Notes: generated by a model from the sequence alone, not told the origin. A stretch of DNA of 64,000 bases from JANTGF01 sp963750735 (GCA_963750735.1 CAVVRY010000003.1:310001-374000), one strand, 5' to 3'. Shown: positions 38,486 through 47,739, counted from the stretch's first letter. Made by a program: numbers and translations.

Positions 38486-40149
38486 CAGACTGTCTAAAAA
38501 CCTAACTCTATTTTGTTAAAAACCCGTTCAGATATCAACACTAAAAGCAACAGGTATTTTGTATCTTCATGCATGAAGTATATCAAAGGTCAAAACAGGG
38601 AACAAACCTACCTTTTTCCGGTTTCACTAGACAGTACCATTGATTCAAATAACGAAGTCAGGTTAATCGATGTTTTTGTTGGCAGTCTTAAACTGAAAGA
38701 GTTTGGGTTTAAGCTGGAACATACTGAAAACGGTAGGCCAGCTTACCATCCTTCAGATTTACTGAAGCTTTATATTTATGGATACCTGAACAAGCTCAGA
38801 TCGTCAAGGGGGCTGGAAAAAGAGTGTAAGCGCAACATTGAAGTAATGTGGTTATTAAAAACCCTTCAGCCCGATCATAATACCATCTCCAATTTCAGAC
38901 GCGATAATCCCAAAGCAATAAAAATGGCGTTTCGTGAAACCGTGAAATTAGCCAGGTATTTTAATCTTATTGGTGGAACTCTGGTTGCTGGTGACAGTAC
39001 TAAACTGCGTGCACAAAACAGCAAGAAAAACAACTTTAACCAAAAGAAAATTGCCCGTCACCTAGAATACATTGAAAACAAACTCACAGAATACAACAAA
39101 GCACTGGCTGAAAACGATGGAGACAATAAAAAGCAAATTGAAAAACAAATCAACAAACAAAACAAACGGAAAGACGGATATCATAAAATTGAAAAACAAT
39201 TAAAGGAAACCGGGCAGGCACAAGTATCAAGCTCAGACCCCGATAGCCGACAAATGATAGTCCGCAACAACATTACCGAAGTAGCTTACAATGTCCAAAC
39301 TACGGTAGATGAAAAAAATAATTTATTAATCGATTACAAAGTAACCAACAACAACGACAGCAAAGCAATGGGCAACATGCTCAGACGAGCGAAAAGCATA
39401 TTACACTCGAACGATTTTATGGCCCTGTACGATAAAGGCTACCACACTGGTAGTGAGTTTGCCATTACCGATAAACTCGGGATTAAAACAATGGTCGCCA
39501 TTCCAAATGTGGCAGCAAACTCTCCTAATAAAGCATACAATGTAGAAAACTTTGAATATTGCTGCCACGATGATTTTTACATCTGCCCTCAGGGACATAA
39601 GTTAACAAGCAATGGTAGGATGCATCAGGCAAAAACATATCGATTTAAAAGGTATACAACCTTAGCCTGTAAATCTTGTACTGCAAAACCAGAATGCTCT
39701 AAAGCAATATATGGGAAAGCAATTCAACGAAGTGAGTTCCAAACCTTAGTGGACATTAATAAAGCAAGAATACAATCAAACCAGGAACTTTACAGAAAAC
39801 GTCAGCAGATTGTAGAACACCCATACGGTACCATAAAACGACAATGGGGATTTAACTACATCCTGACAAAAAAAGGAATTAGCCGTGCCAGCGCAGATGT
39901 CGGGTTGATTATGATAGCTTACAACTTCCGAAGGATTATCAATATTGTAGGGGTAAAAGCATTGAAGAATTACCTGAATACGGTAATCTCATTTATTCTT
40001 CAAAAAACAATGCTGTTAAAACTTAAATTAAGCAATATTAGCCCATTTGAATATCAAATGAAGAATATGAAAATGGTTCTGTACATAAGCTTAAAACAGC
40101 TATATTTAAACCTAAAATTAACTAAACAAATCAGTTTTTAGACAAACTG
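38486..40149 (+). mobile_element. IS-A copy 2, IS1182-like, in the crossover of attC-like site 2
   Basis: A 1,664-bp element with the same ends as copy 1 and flanking direct repeats CCGT (38,482-38,485; 40,150-40,153). Excising it restores CACCG|TTAGCTAC, again the cassette crossover. It has the same orientation relative to the palindrome as copy 1. Confidence 0.88.
38573..40141 (+). CDS. IS1182-like transposase (IS-A copy 2)
   Basis: The translated product is identical to that of copy 1 over its full length, so the duplication is recent. The same TTG/ATG start choice applies (38,513 or 38,573). DDE residues lie in LVAGDSTK, YDKGYHTG and VEHPYGTIKRQWG. Confidence 0.9.
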   Translation: MKYIKGQNREQTYLFPVSLDSTIDSNNEVRLIDVFVGSLKLKEFGFKLEHTENGRPAYHPSDLLKLYIYGYLNKLRSSRGLEKECKRNIEVMWLLKTLQPDHNTISNFRRDNPKAIKMAFRETVKLARYFNLIGGTLVAGDSTKLRAQNSKKNNFNQKKIARHLEYIENKLTEYNKALAENDGDNKKQIEKQINKQNKRKDGYHKIEKQLKETGQAQVSSSDPDSRQMIVRNNITEVAYNVQTTVDEKNNLLIDYKVTNNNDSKAMGNMLRRAKSILHSNDFMALYDKGYHTGSEFAITDKLGIKTMVAIPNVAANSPNKAYNVENFEYCCHDDFYICPQGHKLTSNGRMHQAKTYRFKRYTTLACKSCTAKPECSKAIYGKAIQRSEFQTLVDINKARIQSNQELYRKRQQIVEHPYGTIKRQWGFNYILTKKGISRASADVGLIMIAYNFRRIINIVGVKALKNYLNTVISFILQKTMLLKLKLSNISPFEYQMKNMKMVLYISLKQLYLNLKLTKQISF

Positions 40150-40216
40150 CCGTTAGCTACAAGCGGAAGAAAAAGCACTCATATGAAAGATGTCACGTAC
40201 ATATATTTTCATATTA

Positions 40217-40249
40217 TTACGTATACTTAAATATTTATACGTATATTTG
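40217..40249 (+). promoter_or_regulatory. autoregulated promoter of the toxin-antitoxin cassette
   Basis: TATATTTG (40,242-40,249) is a full TAnnTTTG -7 box 21 bp before the antitoxin start. Two copies of TACGTATA (in TTACGTATAC and TATACGTATA) flank and overlap it, giving a palindromic operator of the type bound by antitoxins. This suggests the cassette carries its own repressible promoter. Confidence 0.6.
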
Positions 40250-40270
40250 CGTTAAATAATACACGTAATC

Positions 40271-40525
40271 ATGGATTCAAAACTTACATTAAACGTTGAT
40301 AAAGATCTGGCCAGAAAAGCAAAAACATATGCCAGAAGTCGCGGAAGAAGCCTTTCTGATCTTGTAGAGAGTTATTTTAAGATACTTACAAGCAAGTCAG
40401 ATGATGCTGAATTTGATTTGACAACAAAAGTTAAGTCATTGCTTGGTTCAATTAAGGTCCCCGAAGATTTTGACTACAAAACAGATTTAGCCGATCAATT
40501 ATCAAAAAAGTATTTAAATGACTGA
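40271..40525 (+). CDS. antitoxin, DUF6364/RHH-like, cassette 3
   Basis: An 84-residue protein. MDSKLTLNVDKDLARKAKTYARSRGRSLSDLVESYF has the ribbon-helix-helix pattern (beta strand KLTLNVD, then two helices), as in DUF6364-type antitoxins. The acidic tail (DDAEFDLTTKVKSLLGSI...LADQLSKKYLND) would wrap the toxin. It overlaps the PIN toxin by 8 bp, the standard antitoxin-first operon. Confidence 0.87.
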   Translation: MDSKLTLNVDKDLARKAKTYARSRGRSLSDLVESYFKILTSKSDDAEFDLTTKVKSLLGSIKVPEDFDYKTDLADQLSKKYLND

Positions 40526-40949
40526 TCTTTTTATTGACACTGACGTAATTATTGACTTCATAATTGATCGTCAACCATTCTCAAGAGAGGCAGCTCAGGT
40601 ATTTACCCTTATCGATCAGAAAAAGGTAAAAGGATACACCTCTGCCCTCTGCTATAGTAATCTCTATTATGTTCTTTCAAAGTATGCTTCTCATAAGAAA
40701 GTAATCACTATGCTGAACGAACTTTCGGAATTGGTAGGCATCTTGAAAGTAGATGATGATATCATAAAGGCTTCTCTCGCTTCTGACTTCAAAGATTTTG
40801 AGGACGCCATACAGTATTATACTGCTCAGGAATATAAGAGAATAGATGTCATAATAACCAGGAACATTAAAGATTATAAAAAGTCCTCCCTTCCAGTAAT
40901 GACACCTGAAACCTTTATGAAAACATATGAACAAACCGCCAGTAGCTAA
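40518..40949 (+). CDS. PIN-domain toxin (VapC-like ribonuclease), cassette 3
   Basis: A 143-residue PIN protein: N-terminal MTDLFIDTDVIIDFIIDRQPF (first acidic residues), LSKYASHKKV, DFKDFEDAIQYYTA (central acidic cluster) and ITRNIKDYKKSSLPVMTPETF (family end). It should cleave RNA when freed from the antitoxin. The stop codon TAA lies inside the left core of the attC-like site (GTAGCTAAC). A toxin-antitoxin pair is a typical stabiliser of cassette arrays. Confidence 0.9.
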   Translation: MTDLFIDTDVIIDFIIDRQPFSREAAQVFTLIDQKKVKGYTSALCYSNLYYVLSKYASHKKVITMLNELSELVGILKVDDDIIKASLASDFKDFEDAIQYYTAQEYKRIDVIITRNIKDYKKSSLPVMTPETFMKTYEQTASS

Positions 40950-41075
40950 CATGCGTTCAAACAAAATTTGGGTTTTTGGTGGTTCGCAAACTAAATATTA
41001 TACTCGTATTGGTTCTTGCAACGGGTGATAATGACTCAGGGCGAAAAATCCCAAACTTTGCTTAACGCAGGACCG
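40942..41075 (+). repeat. attC-like site 3 (134 bp)
   Basis: Left core GTAGCTAAC (40,942-40,950) is the exact reverse complement of GTTAGCTAC at its cassette start (40,152-40,160). Arms GCGTTCAAACAAAATTTGGG and CCCAAACTTTGCTTAACGC pair with offset bases. It ends GACCG (G at 41,075), followed directly by the next cassette TTCTGTGCC. No IS interrupts this site. Confidence 0.8.
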
Positions 41076-41116
41076 TTCTGTGCCATTTAAAAGAACCATA
41101 CTGCAATATATAAAAC

Positions 41117-42268
41117 ATGAAAAGCAAAAGAATAAAACAAGTAATAATTAGTATTCTGATTATTACAATTGGATTCATTGTTTTTACCGATAATTATTAT
41201 GGACGATTAATTCGTTGGAATATTCCTGATGTTTATGATTATCAGAAATTTCCTTCTGTTACAATTGAAAATTCCAACAATCCATATTTAATACCAAAAA
41301 GAATTGATAAGGAACTTTTCTCAAGGCTTGCATTTGAACGTGAAGGGGAAACTATTAATGATTTCACAAAACTTCTTGCATTGACAAAAACAAATGCACT
41401 TATTGTCATTCAAAATGATACAATCATCTATGAAAACTATTTGAACGGAAGGAACAAGGAATCCATATGTAAAGCATTTTCAGCGAGCAAATCAATATTG
41501 TCCATGTTAATTGGTATTGCCATAGACGAGGGACACATTAAAAGCATTAACGACCCTTTGAAAAATTATATCAATGATTTTAGAAATGAAGAATTAGGTG
41601 AAATAACTATAAAACAATGCCTAAATCAGACAACAGGCATCAAATACAATAATAAAATGTCCTTTTTCAGTGACAAACCAAAATTCTATTATACCAGAAA
41701 TGTCAGAAAACTAATTAAAGGAATAGAATTGGAGAATGAACCTGGGACAAAGTGGAGTACAGACGAATACAGTATTCTCTTATTAGGGGCAGTACTTGAA
41801 AATGCTACTGGTGCATCCATTTCATACTATCTTCAGGAAAAAATATGGAAACAAATTGGAATGGAATATCCTGCTACATTTTCGGTTGACAGCAAAGAAA
41901 ATAAATTTGAACATGTTGCGGACGGATTAAATGCTACAGCGATAGATTTTGCGAAAATTGGAATGTTACTTTTGAAGAATGGTCAATGGAATGATAAACA
42001 GATAATCCCTGAAGAATGGATTTCTGAATCAGTTTCATTAAACGAAAGTTCAAAAACAGATAGATACGGTTTAAGCTTTAAGTATTTATGGTGGATTAAG
42101 AGAGAAAATGGAGATTTTCATGCTGCTGGACATTTTGGACAATATATTTTTGTTAGTCCAAGGTCAAATACAGTGATTGTTAGATTTGGAGAAAGAAAAG
42201 GCGGAGTATCATGGTGGTATGATATTTTTCCAAAAATAGTAAATGAATTGAATAAAAAGACTGAATAA
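41117..42268 (+). CDS. serine hydrolase, beta-lactamase class C family, cassette 4
   Basis: A 383-residue protein with an N-terminal membrane anchor (IISILIITIGFIVFTDNYYG). The SxxK motif is FSASKSILSML (Ser122, Lys125), the second motif is probably WSTDEYSILLLG (Tyr), and AAGHFGQYIFVSP stands for the third (HxG-like) motif. These enzymes include esterases and peptidases rather than true antibiotic-inactivating beta-lactamases. It is the only gene of cassette 4. Confidence 0.86.
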   Translation: MKSKRIKQVIISILIITIGFIVFTDNYYGRLIRWNIPDVYDYQKFPSVTIENSNNPYLIPKRIDKELFSRLAFEREGETINDFTKLLALTKTNALIVIQNDTIIYENYLNGRNKESICKAFSASKSILSMLIGIAIDEGHIKSINDPLKNYINDFRNEELGEITIKQCLNQTTGIKYNNKMSFFSDKPKFYYTRNVRKLIKGIELENEPGTKWSTDEYSILLLGAVLENATGASISYYLQEKIWKQIGMEYPATFSVDSKENKFEHVADGLNATAIDFAKIGMLLLKNGQWNDKQIIPEEWISESVSLNESSKTDRYGLSFKYLWWIKRENGDFHAAGHFGQYIFVSPRSNTVIVRFGERKGGVSWWYDIFPKIVNELNKKTE

Positions 42269-42272
42269 AAAC

Positions 42273-42453
42273 GGCACAGAACAAAGGCTCATATGCAATA
42301 GCGGGCGCAGTCGGGAACTTTGGCTACTCGACATTTCCTTATCGGTTCCCGTTAAAACGGGACAAGCAGTGCCGACCGAAAACGAATCATCTTCGAACCG
42401 AAGCGCAGCGAAGGAAAACGAAGTTAATCCGCTACAGCATATAGCCTCAAACG
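42273..42453 (+). repeat. attC-like site 4 (181 bp)
   Basis: Left core GGCACAGAAC (42,273-42,282) exactly complements GTTCTGTGCC at 41,075-41,084. Arms GGCTCATATGCAATAGCGGG and CCGCTACAGCATATAGCC pair with an extra C in the left arm. It ends CAAACG (G at 42,453). The loop has further GC-rich short stems. Confidence 0.8.
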
Positions 42454-42630
42454 TTGTGGTGCATTCCCCACAGATGAACATACGGAGCAAATTTTGAATA
42501 AAATATAGATAACTTAATATCAATGATTTAAATTTACGTTAGTCAGATTTTTGACTCTTCATAAATTATGTCTGTACCATAAAAAATTGTAACTTAATTC
42601 AAAATTATTTTTTAACCAACAAATAAACAT

Positions 42631-43089
42631 ATGAATATTGAAAAAAGATATAAGGATGATTACATACTATTGGGAGGATTAAGAAAGTTCGTTGAGGATG
42701 GGACTTTATTGGCTTCCGTTAATTTCTGGAGAGATAGTATACAAAACTTCAAGGAATTTGAAGCCATTGAAAACAGAGAAAGCATATTGAAGAGTAACAT
42801 AGATTTTCTAAACTCTGAATTCTTAGCTGCATTCGTAAAGGAAGATTTTCCGGAAATTGAGGATGAAATTCCTGAGAATATTATAGATATTACAATGTCT
42901 ATTATTAAGAAACGAGAAGGTAAAAAGACCGCTGAACTTACCAAAAAATTTCTAATCGAATACGCAACATATATTGCGAAAGCTTCTAAAGAAGATTGGC
43001 TAGCTTTCATTGGTTTAGGAGATTCGATTAGTGATGAGGAAGAACTATTTATTGAAAAACTAGAATCATTTTTTGACATGGCAAAATAA
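42631..43089 (+). CDS. hypothetical protein, first gene of cassette 5
   Basis: A 152-residue acidic soluble protein without signal peptide or transmembrane segment. It is rich in Glu/Lys helices (DYILLGGLRKFVEDGTLL, NIIDITMSIIKKREGKKTAEL, FIGLGDSISDEEELFIEKLESFF). I recognise no family. No attC-like site separates it from the exchanger gene 108 bp downstream, so the two travel in one cassette. Confidence 0.65.
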   Translation: MNIEKRYKDDYILLGGLRKFVEDGTLLASVNFWRDSIQNFKEFEAIENRESILKSNIDFLNSEFLAAFVKEDFPEIEDEIPENIIDITMSIIKKREGKKTAELTKKFLIEYATYIAKASKEDWLAFIGLGDSISDEEELFIEKLESFFDMAK

Positions 43090-43197
43090 TGTATAAAATT
43101 TACGGATATATTTTAATATCTAATTTCATATAATTATTATAAATATGAATATTTTGGAGTTTTCGCCTGCAGAGAAGAAATCAGAAGATACAACAAG

Positions 43198-44151
43198 ATG
43201 TTAGTTTCTATAATTTTAGTAATCTTAGGATTTACCTCTTTAATTTTTGGAGCAAATTGGTTAGTTGATGGAGCTTCTGCATTAGCTAAAAAATACAAAG
43301 TCTCAGATTTAGCAATAGGATTAACCATTGTTGCATTTGGGACTTCAGCACCTGAGTTGGTCGTGAATATTATTGGCTCAATGAATGGATATTCAGACAT
43401 CATTCTTGGAAATATCATTGGAAGTAATAATTTTAATTTATTTATAATACTTGGTATATCAGGATTAATACTGCCATTCTCAGTTCAATCTTCTACGGCA
43501 TGGAAGGAAATTCCAATTTCATTATTAGTAGCAATTATATTAATATTTTTTATAAATGATTTTAATTTTTCGGAACCAAGTTATCTGAGCAGACTTGATA
43601 GTCTTATAATGCTTGTGATGTTTCTGATGTTTCTGTATTATGTTTTCCGTCAAATGAAAAATGATTCAAATATTCAAGCTGATTATGTGCAGAAATCAAC
43701 ACTTAAAATTTGGGGGCTTATTCTAATTGGATTATCTGGTTTAATTATTGGTGGACAACTGGTTGTTGTAAATAGCGTTAAAATCGCAAATAGTTTAGGT
43801 ATTAGTGAAAAAATAATTGGATTAACCATTGTAGCGGCTGGAACATCATTGCCTGAATTAGTAACTTCAATTGTTGCAGCAACAAAAAGGAACAGTGATA
43901 TAGCGATTGGAAATGTTATTGGTTCAAATATTTTCAATATCCTTTTGATTTTATCAATTAGTGGTTTGATTATGCCAATTGAGTACAATCCAAAATTTAA
44001 TTTAGACATTTTTATTTTGATTGGAGGAACAATGTTTCTTTTAACATCTATGATTACTGGACAGCGCAAAAAATTAGACCGTTGGGAGGCTGGAATTCTT
44101 CTTGGATTTTATCTTTTTTACACAATATATTTAGTAATGAAAGAAATTTAA
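43198..44151 (+). CDS. CaCA-family cation exchanger (YrbG-like), cassette 5
   Basis: A 317-residue integral membrane protein with the two alpha-repeats of Na+/Ca2+ exchangers in opposite halves: GLTIVAFGTSAPELVVNIIGS...GNIIGSNNFNLF and GLTIVAAGTSLPELVTSIVAA...GNVIGSNIFNIL, each with the acidic ion-binding residue in PEL. About ten hydrophobic segments are present. It should exchange calcium or another cation for sodium or protons at the inner membrane. Confidence 0.93.
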   Translation: MLVSIILVILGFTSLIFGANWLVDGASALAKKYKVSDLAIGLTIVAFGTSAPELVVNIIGSMNGYSDIILGNIIGSNNFNLFIILGISGLILPFSVQSSTAWKEIPISLLVAIILIFFINDFNFSEPSYLSRLDSLIMLVMFLMFLYYVFRQMKNDSNIQADYVQKSTLKIWGLILIGLSGLIIGGQLVVVNSVKIANSLGISEKIIGLTIVAAGTSLPELVTSIVAATKRNSDIAIGNVIGSNIFNILLILSISGLIMPIEYNPKFNLDIFILIGGTMFLLTSMITGQRKKLDRWEAGILLGFYLFYTIYLVMKEI

Positions 44152-44155
44152 AAAC

Positions 44156-44339
44156 GCACCACAACAAAATGTAAATGTAATGCGGGTTTCAGTGGGTTTT
44201 GGGCTGCAGCTCGTTGTTGCAACACCGCCAATTCGTCCTTGACGATTGACGGGAAAAAGAAAATATGAATAAACGAATTGGCTCCGTGCAGAATTGAAAG
44301 TTCATCACTTTTAATCCCGCACTTCACTTACATAAATCG
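44156..44339 (+). repeat. attC-like site 5 (184 bp)
   Basis: Left core GCACCACAAC (44,156-44,165) exactly complements GTTGTGGTGC at 42,453-42,462, two genes earlier. Arms ATGTAAATGTAATGCGGG and CCCGCACTTCACTTACAT pair. The loop is closely related to that of site 1 (same GCCAATTCGT/ACGAATTGGC stem), yet the two core sequences differ. It ends AATCG (G at 44,339). Confidence 0.8.
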
Positions 44340-44377
44340 TTATGCCACATAGAGTAAAAGAATTAAAACTTGAAATC

Positions 44378-44749
44378 ATGAAAGAAAAAGCAAAAAAGTC
44401 CCGTTTAGCTAACACTCCAGCTTGGGCATTGTCCTTAGTTATTTTTTTTGTATCGATTATAATTTCCTTTGCTTTCGGTGAAAATCCAATACCATTCTAT
44501 CTCGGAGAAATAGGATTAATGCTTTTAATCCCCTTTGCTTGTTTTGTTATCTGCATAATACATCCGAAAAGCGTTACTTACACCCCCTTTATTTGTAATC
44601 CAGTAGCTGTACTTGGGACTATCTTTCATCCCCTTGCCTGGACAACATTATCAGAATACCTTTTTTTTGTTGGTAGTTTAGTACTATCAGTATTAGGAGC
44701 AATTATCGGTGCAAAAATTGGACGACGTAAAATTAATCAAGCAGAATAA
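44378..44749 (+). CDS. small membrane protein, cassette 6
   Basis: A protein of 123 residues from ATG 44,378 (MKEKAKKSRLANTPAWALS). The frame is open to an ATG at 44,342, but that codon lies within the cassette core GTTATGCCAC, so the downstream start is preferred. Three to four hydrophobic segments (ALSLVIFFVSIIISFAF, IGLMLLIPFACFVICII, VAVLGTIFHPLAW, YLFFVGSLVLSVLGAIIGAKIG) are followed by a basic end. No family recognised. Confidence 0.65.
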   Translation: MKEKAKKSRLANTPAWALSLVIFFVSIIISFAFGENPIPFYLGEIGLMLLIPFACFVICIIHPKSVTYTPFICNPVAVLGTIFHPLAWTTLSEYLFFVGSLVLSVLGAIIGAKIGRRKINQAE

Positions 44750-44806
44750 TTGATGTTGAGTGTTTTGATAAAAAACTCGTCTAACTTCTATTTAATAATA
44801 AAATAC

Positions 44807-44935
44807 GTGGCATAACATTTTGTATAAGTAATGGCAGGAAAAATGACTAATGTTAAGGTTTGTAGCTCGCACAAACTGCGTAGCGGTTTGACATTAAAGA
44901 AGCCCGTAATCTGCCACTACTCATACAATTTACCG
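44807..44935 (+). repeat. attC-like site 6 (129 bp)
   Basis: Left core GTGGCATAAC (44,807-44,816) exactly complements GTTATGCCAC at 44,339-44,348. Arms TTGTATAAGTAATGGCAG and CTGCCACTACTCATACAA pair. It ends TACCG (G at 44,935). Site 9 at 49,753 has almost the same arms. Confidence 0.8.
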
Positions 44936-45026
44936 TTACCAGCAATTATAAGAAGAAACCGCTCAAGTAATAAATCGGTCTGTAAAAAAGAGCAATTATG
45001 GAATAATTAAACTTTTTTAAAATAAA

Positions 45027-45848
45027 ATGAATAAACCAATTTACACATTACCAATTAAGCTTTCAGTCGTTATAATATTTTTATCTGCTATTGCTTCGTT
45101 TGGAGGAATATTTTTCAATGGCTTATACCGTGATAATGAATTCGTAAATGCAGTATGGTTGGGAAATGACATCGTCACTTTATTTATTGTTTTACCAATA
45201 ATGATAGGCTCATTGATATTCTCATTTCGCAATTCCTTAAAAGCACAACTGATTTGGATGGGAACACTTTGGTACATGGTATACAATTACATTTTTTATA
45301 TGTACGGTGCCGCATTTAACAAATTCTTTCTGCTGTATGTATTTATTTTCACGTTGTCGGTCTTTGCATTGATATTAGTATTAATGAAAACTGACATTCA
45401 AACACTTGCAAAAAGAACAAGTTCAAAGCTACCAGTGAAATGGATAAGTGGCTTTATGCTATTTTTTGCATTTTTTATTGGTTCACTTTGGATTGTGCAA
45501 TCTTTAAGCTTTGTTTTCACAAATGAGATACCAATAGGCATAACACAAACAGGCCACCCTACAGGAATTGTTTTTGCAACTGATTTGTCTTTGCTTGTTT
45601 CAACTTTAATTGTTGGAGCCATCCTTTTGTGGAGAAGAGAAGTATGGGGTTATCTTATTTCAATCATTGCAATGACTAAATGTGTATTTTATCCATTTGT
45701 TCTTGTAATTGGAGGAACAATTTCATATCAAAATACTGGTATTTGGGATAGTTTTATACCCGTATATATTCTCCTGTGGATTGGATGTTTATTCGCATTC
45801 GGACATTTAATTAAAGGTATTGACAGCAAAGCAAATGGAGTAAATTAA
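45027..45848 (+). CDS. multi-pass membrane protein, cassette 7
   Basis: A 273-residue hydrophobic protein with about eight transmembrane segments (for example LSVVIIFLSAIASFGGIFF, LFIVLPIMIGSLIFSF, LLYVFIFTLSVFALILVLM, GFMLFFAFFIGSLWIVQS, VYILLWIGCLFAFGHLI). There is no motif I can assign. It is the only gene of cassette 7. Confidence 0.72.
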   Translation: MNKPIYTLPIKLSVVIIFLSAIASFGGIFFNGLYRDNEFVNAVWLGNDIVTLFIVLPIMIGSLIFSFRNSLKAQLIWMGTLWYMVYNYIFYMYGAAFNKFFLLYVFIFTLSVFALILVLMKTDIQTLAKRTSSKLPVKWISGFMLFFAFFIGSLWIVQSLSFVFTNEIPIGITQTGHPTGIVFATDLSLLVSTLIVGAILLWRREVWGYLISIIAMTKCVFYPFVLVIGGTISYQNTGIWDSFIPVYILLWIGCLFAFGHLIKGIDSKANGVN

Positions 45849-45862
45849 GAAATGTAATAAAA

Positions 45863-45988
45863 GCTGGTAACAATGTATAAAAATAATAGCCGAAACAGTT
45901 GTAAAATTAAGCGTTTTAGCTCGCTTCAACTTTCTTGAAAATTGTCAGCAATGAGACATGCATACGGCTACTATTCTTATACTTAACG
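45863..45988 (+). repeat. attC-like site 7 (126 bp)
   Basis: Left core GCTGGTAAC (45,863-45,871) exactly complements GTTACCAGC at 44,935-44,943. Arms TGTATAAAAATAATAGCCG and CGGCTACTATTCTTATAC pair. It ends TTAACG, and the following TTGTGTGC lies behind IS-B copy 1 at 47,669. Confidence 0.8.
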
Positions 45989-45989
45989 T

Positions 45990-47665
45990 CAGACTGTGCA
46001 TTAACCTCAAATGAGTTAATATTTCAACTTTCAAAATCCTATCTCAGCAACAAAAATTCGTATCTTGTAAGTAATTACAAATCATACGAAAATGCATCAT
46101 ATACCAGGTAATAACCGCAACCAAATAAGAATGATTTCTTTGGAGCAGATGGTTGAAAGAGAAAGTTTGGTTAGGATAATAGATGCCTTTGTTGATATGT
46201 TGGATTTGGAACAATTTAGTTTCAGTTATTTCAAATTAAACAATGAAGGACGTCCACCATTTCATCCGGCTACGATGATGAAGATTTACCTTTATGGTTA
46301 TCAAAACAGCATTCGAACTTGCAGAAAACTAGAAAAGGCTTGTAAAACCAATATAGAGATGATATGGCTCATTAATGAGCAACGACCGCATTTTAAAACC
46401 ATAGCTAATTTTAGAAAAGATAACTCAAAAGCCTTCAAAGAAGTGTTCCGATATTTTGTAGCTATGCTCAAAGACTGGAAGCTCATAGATGGAAAAACCA
46501 TTGCAATTGATTCTTTCAAAATAAGAGCACAGAATAGTTTAAAGAACAATTTTAATGAACGGAAAGTTAAGCGACATATCAATTATATCGACAACAAAAT
46601 AGACCAGTACGAACAAGTGCTAGATCAGGAGTTTGATGAGGATACAAAAAATAAACTTGAAAATAATAAACAGAAAAAAGAAAATTATCAAAGTATCTGT
46701 AAACAACTCAAAGAAATTACCGATGCTCAGATATCTACAACAGACCCTGATTCCAGGGCAGCAGTTTTTCAACGTAACAGTGTAAAAGTAGGATATAATA
46801 TCCAGGCTGCCAGCGACTCCAAAAACAAGCTTTTAGTAGCAGCTGACACTGGAGATGTAAACGATACCAAAGCACTGGCTGTGATGGTTGAAAAAGCCCA
46901 ACAGAATATTGGTGGTTTAGAAGATGGTGTAGAAATGAATGTTTTGGCAGATAAAGGATATCACTCTGGTCGGGAAATTAAAGCTTGTGAAGAGCTTGGT
47001 GTTACTACATTGATTTCTCCAAAAGAATCGAGTTCTACAAAAACCAATCCTGACTTTGCAATGGATAGCTTTAAATATGATGAACTTCAGGACAGCTACA
47101 CTTGTCCCGCAGGTGTAACATTGCATACAAACGGCAGGTGGTATAACAAAAAGTTAAAAAACGGCAGACAATCTTACAAAGTAAAACACTACAAAACCAA
47201 CGCTTGTAACGGCTGTAGGTTAAGAAGACAATGTACCACCAATAAACGGGGCAGATTTATCGAAAGAACAGAATATCAGCAGTATATAGACCGCAATAAC
47301 AATAGGGTTAATCAGCAACCCGATTACTACAGGCAAAGACAACAGATTATAGAACATCAGTTTGGAACACTAAAACGACATTGGCATTTTGATTACACCC
47401 TGACAAAAGGAAAAGAAAAAGTGCTTGGAGAGGTTTATTTAGCGTTTACTTGTTACAATCTTAGGAGAATTATGTCCATTCTTGGATTTGAAGCCTTAAT
47501 AAGCAAAATGAAGGCGCATTTGCTCTCTTTTTTCCAATATTATCCCTCATCTTTTGCGAAAATAGCCTCTATTTATTCATTTAGAAGCATTATTAACTTT
47601 CATAATAACAAAACTGGAAATTTAGAATCTTTTTCAATATCTTGCTAGGGTTAATGCACAGACTC
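45990..47665 (+). mobile_element. IS-B copy 1, IS1182-like, in the crossover of attC-like site 7
   Basis: A 1,676-bp element with terminal inverted repeats CAGACTGTGCATTAACC and GAGTCTGTGCATTAACC (right end reversed). It is flanked by 4-bp direct repeats ACGT (45,986-45,989; 47,666-47,669). Removal restores TTAACG|TTGTGTGC, the cassette junction. Its left end shares CAGACTGT with IS-A. Confidence 0.88.
46092..47648 (+). CDS. IS1182-like transposase (IS-B copy 1)
   Basis: A 518-residue DDE transposase. GRPPFHPATMMKIYLYGYQN, QRPHFKTIANFRKDN, IAIDSFKIRAQNS (Asp), VLADKGYHSGREI (Asp), CRLRRQC (Cys pair) and QQIIEHQFGTLKRHWHF (Glu) are the family blocks. It is related to but distinct from the IS-A transposase. 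Compared with copy 2, one codon differs (Ala here, Val there; c 46,762 versus t 55,491). Confidence 0.92.
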   Translation: MHHIPGNNRNQIRMISLEQMVERESLVRIIDAFVDMLDLEQFSFSYFKLNNEGRPPFHPATMMKIYLYGYQNSIRTCRKLEKACKTNIEMIWLINEQRPHFKTIANFRKDNSKAFKEVFRYFVAMLKDWKLIDGKTIAIDSFKIRAQNSLKNNFNERKVKRHINYIDNKIDQYEQVLDQEFDEDTKNKLENNKQKKENYQSICKQLKEITDAQISTTDPDSRAAVFQRNSVKVGYNIQAASDSKNKLLVAADTGDVNDTKALAVMVEKAQQNIGGLEDGVEMNVLADKGYHSGREIKACEELGVTTLISPKESSSTKTNPDFAMDSFKYDELQDSYTCPAGVTLHTNGRWYNKKLKNGRQSYKVKHYKTNACNGCRLRRQCTTNKRGRFIERTEYQQYIDRNNNRVNQQPDYYRQRQQIIEHQFGTLKRHWHFDYTLTKGKEKVLGEVYLAFTCYNLRRIMSILGFEALISKMKAHLLSFFQYYPSSFAKIASIYSFRSIINFHNNKTGNLESFSISC

Positions 47666-47739
47666 ACGTTGTGTGCAACCCTAAGAGAAATCAATATTTT
47701 GATATTATTTTGTGAATTATTGAAAAAAGTTAAAAATAA

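Noticed and set aside
35385..40149. IS-A copies as ordinary cassettes carrying transposase genes
   Set aside because: They have their own inverted repeats and 4-bp target duplications, no attC-like site of their own, and the unit would start TC rather than TT.
41117..42268. True beta-lactamase resistance gene
   Set aside because: It has SxxK but otherwise looks like a class C-related esterase/peptidase with a membrane anchor; antibiotic hydrolysis cannot be claimed.
42209..42523. 104-residue minus-strand ORF over attC-like site 4
   Set aside because: It is created by the palindrome itself and by the antisense of the hydrolase end.
43683..44069. 128-residue minus-strand frame within the cation exchanger
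   Set aside because: Antisense shadow of the alpha-repeat region; no independent support.
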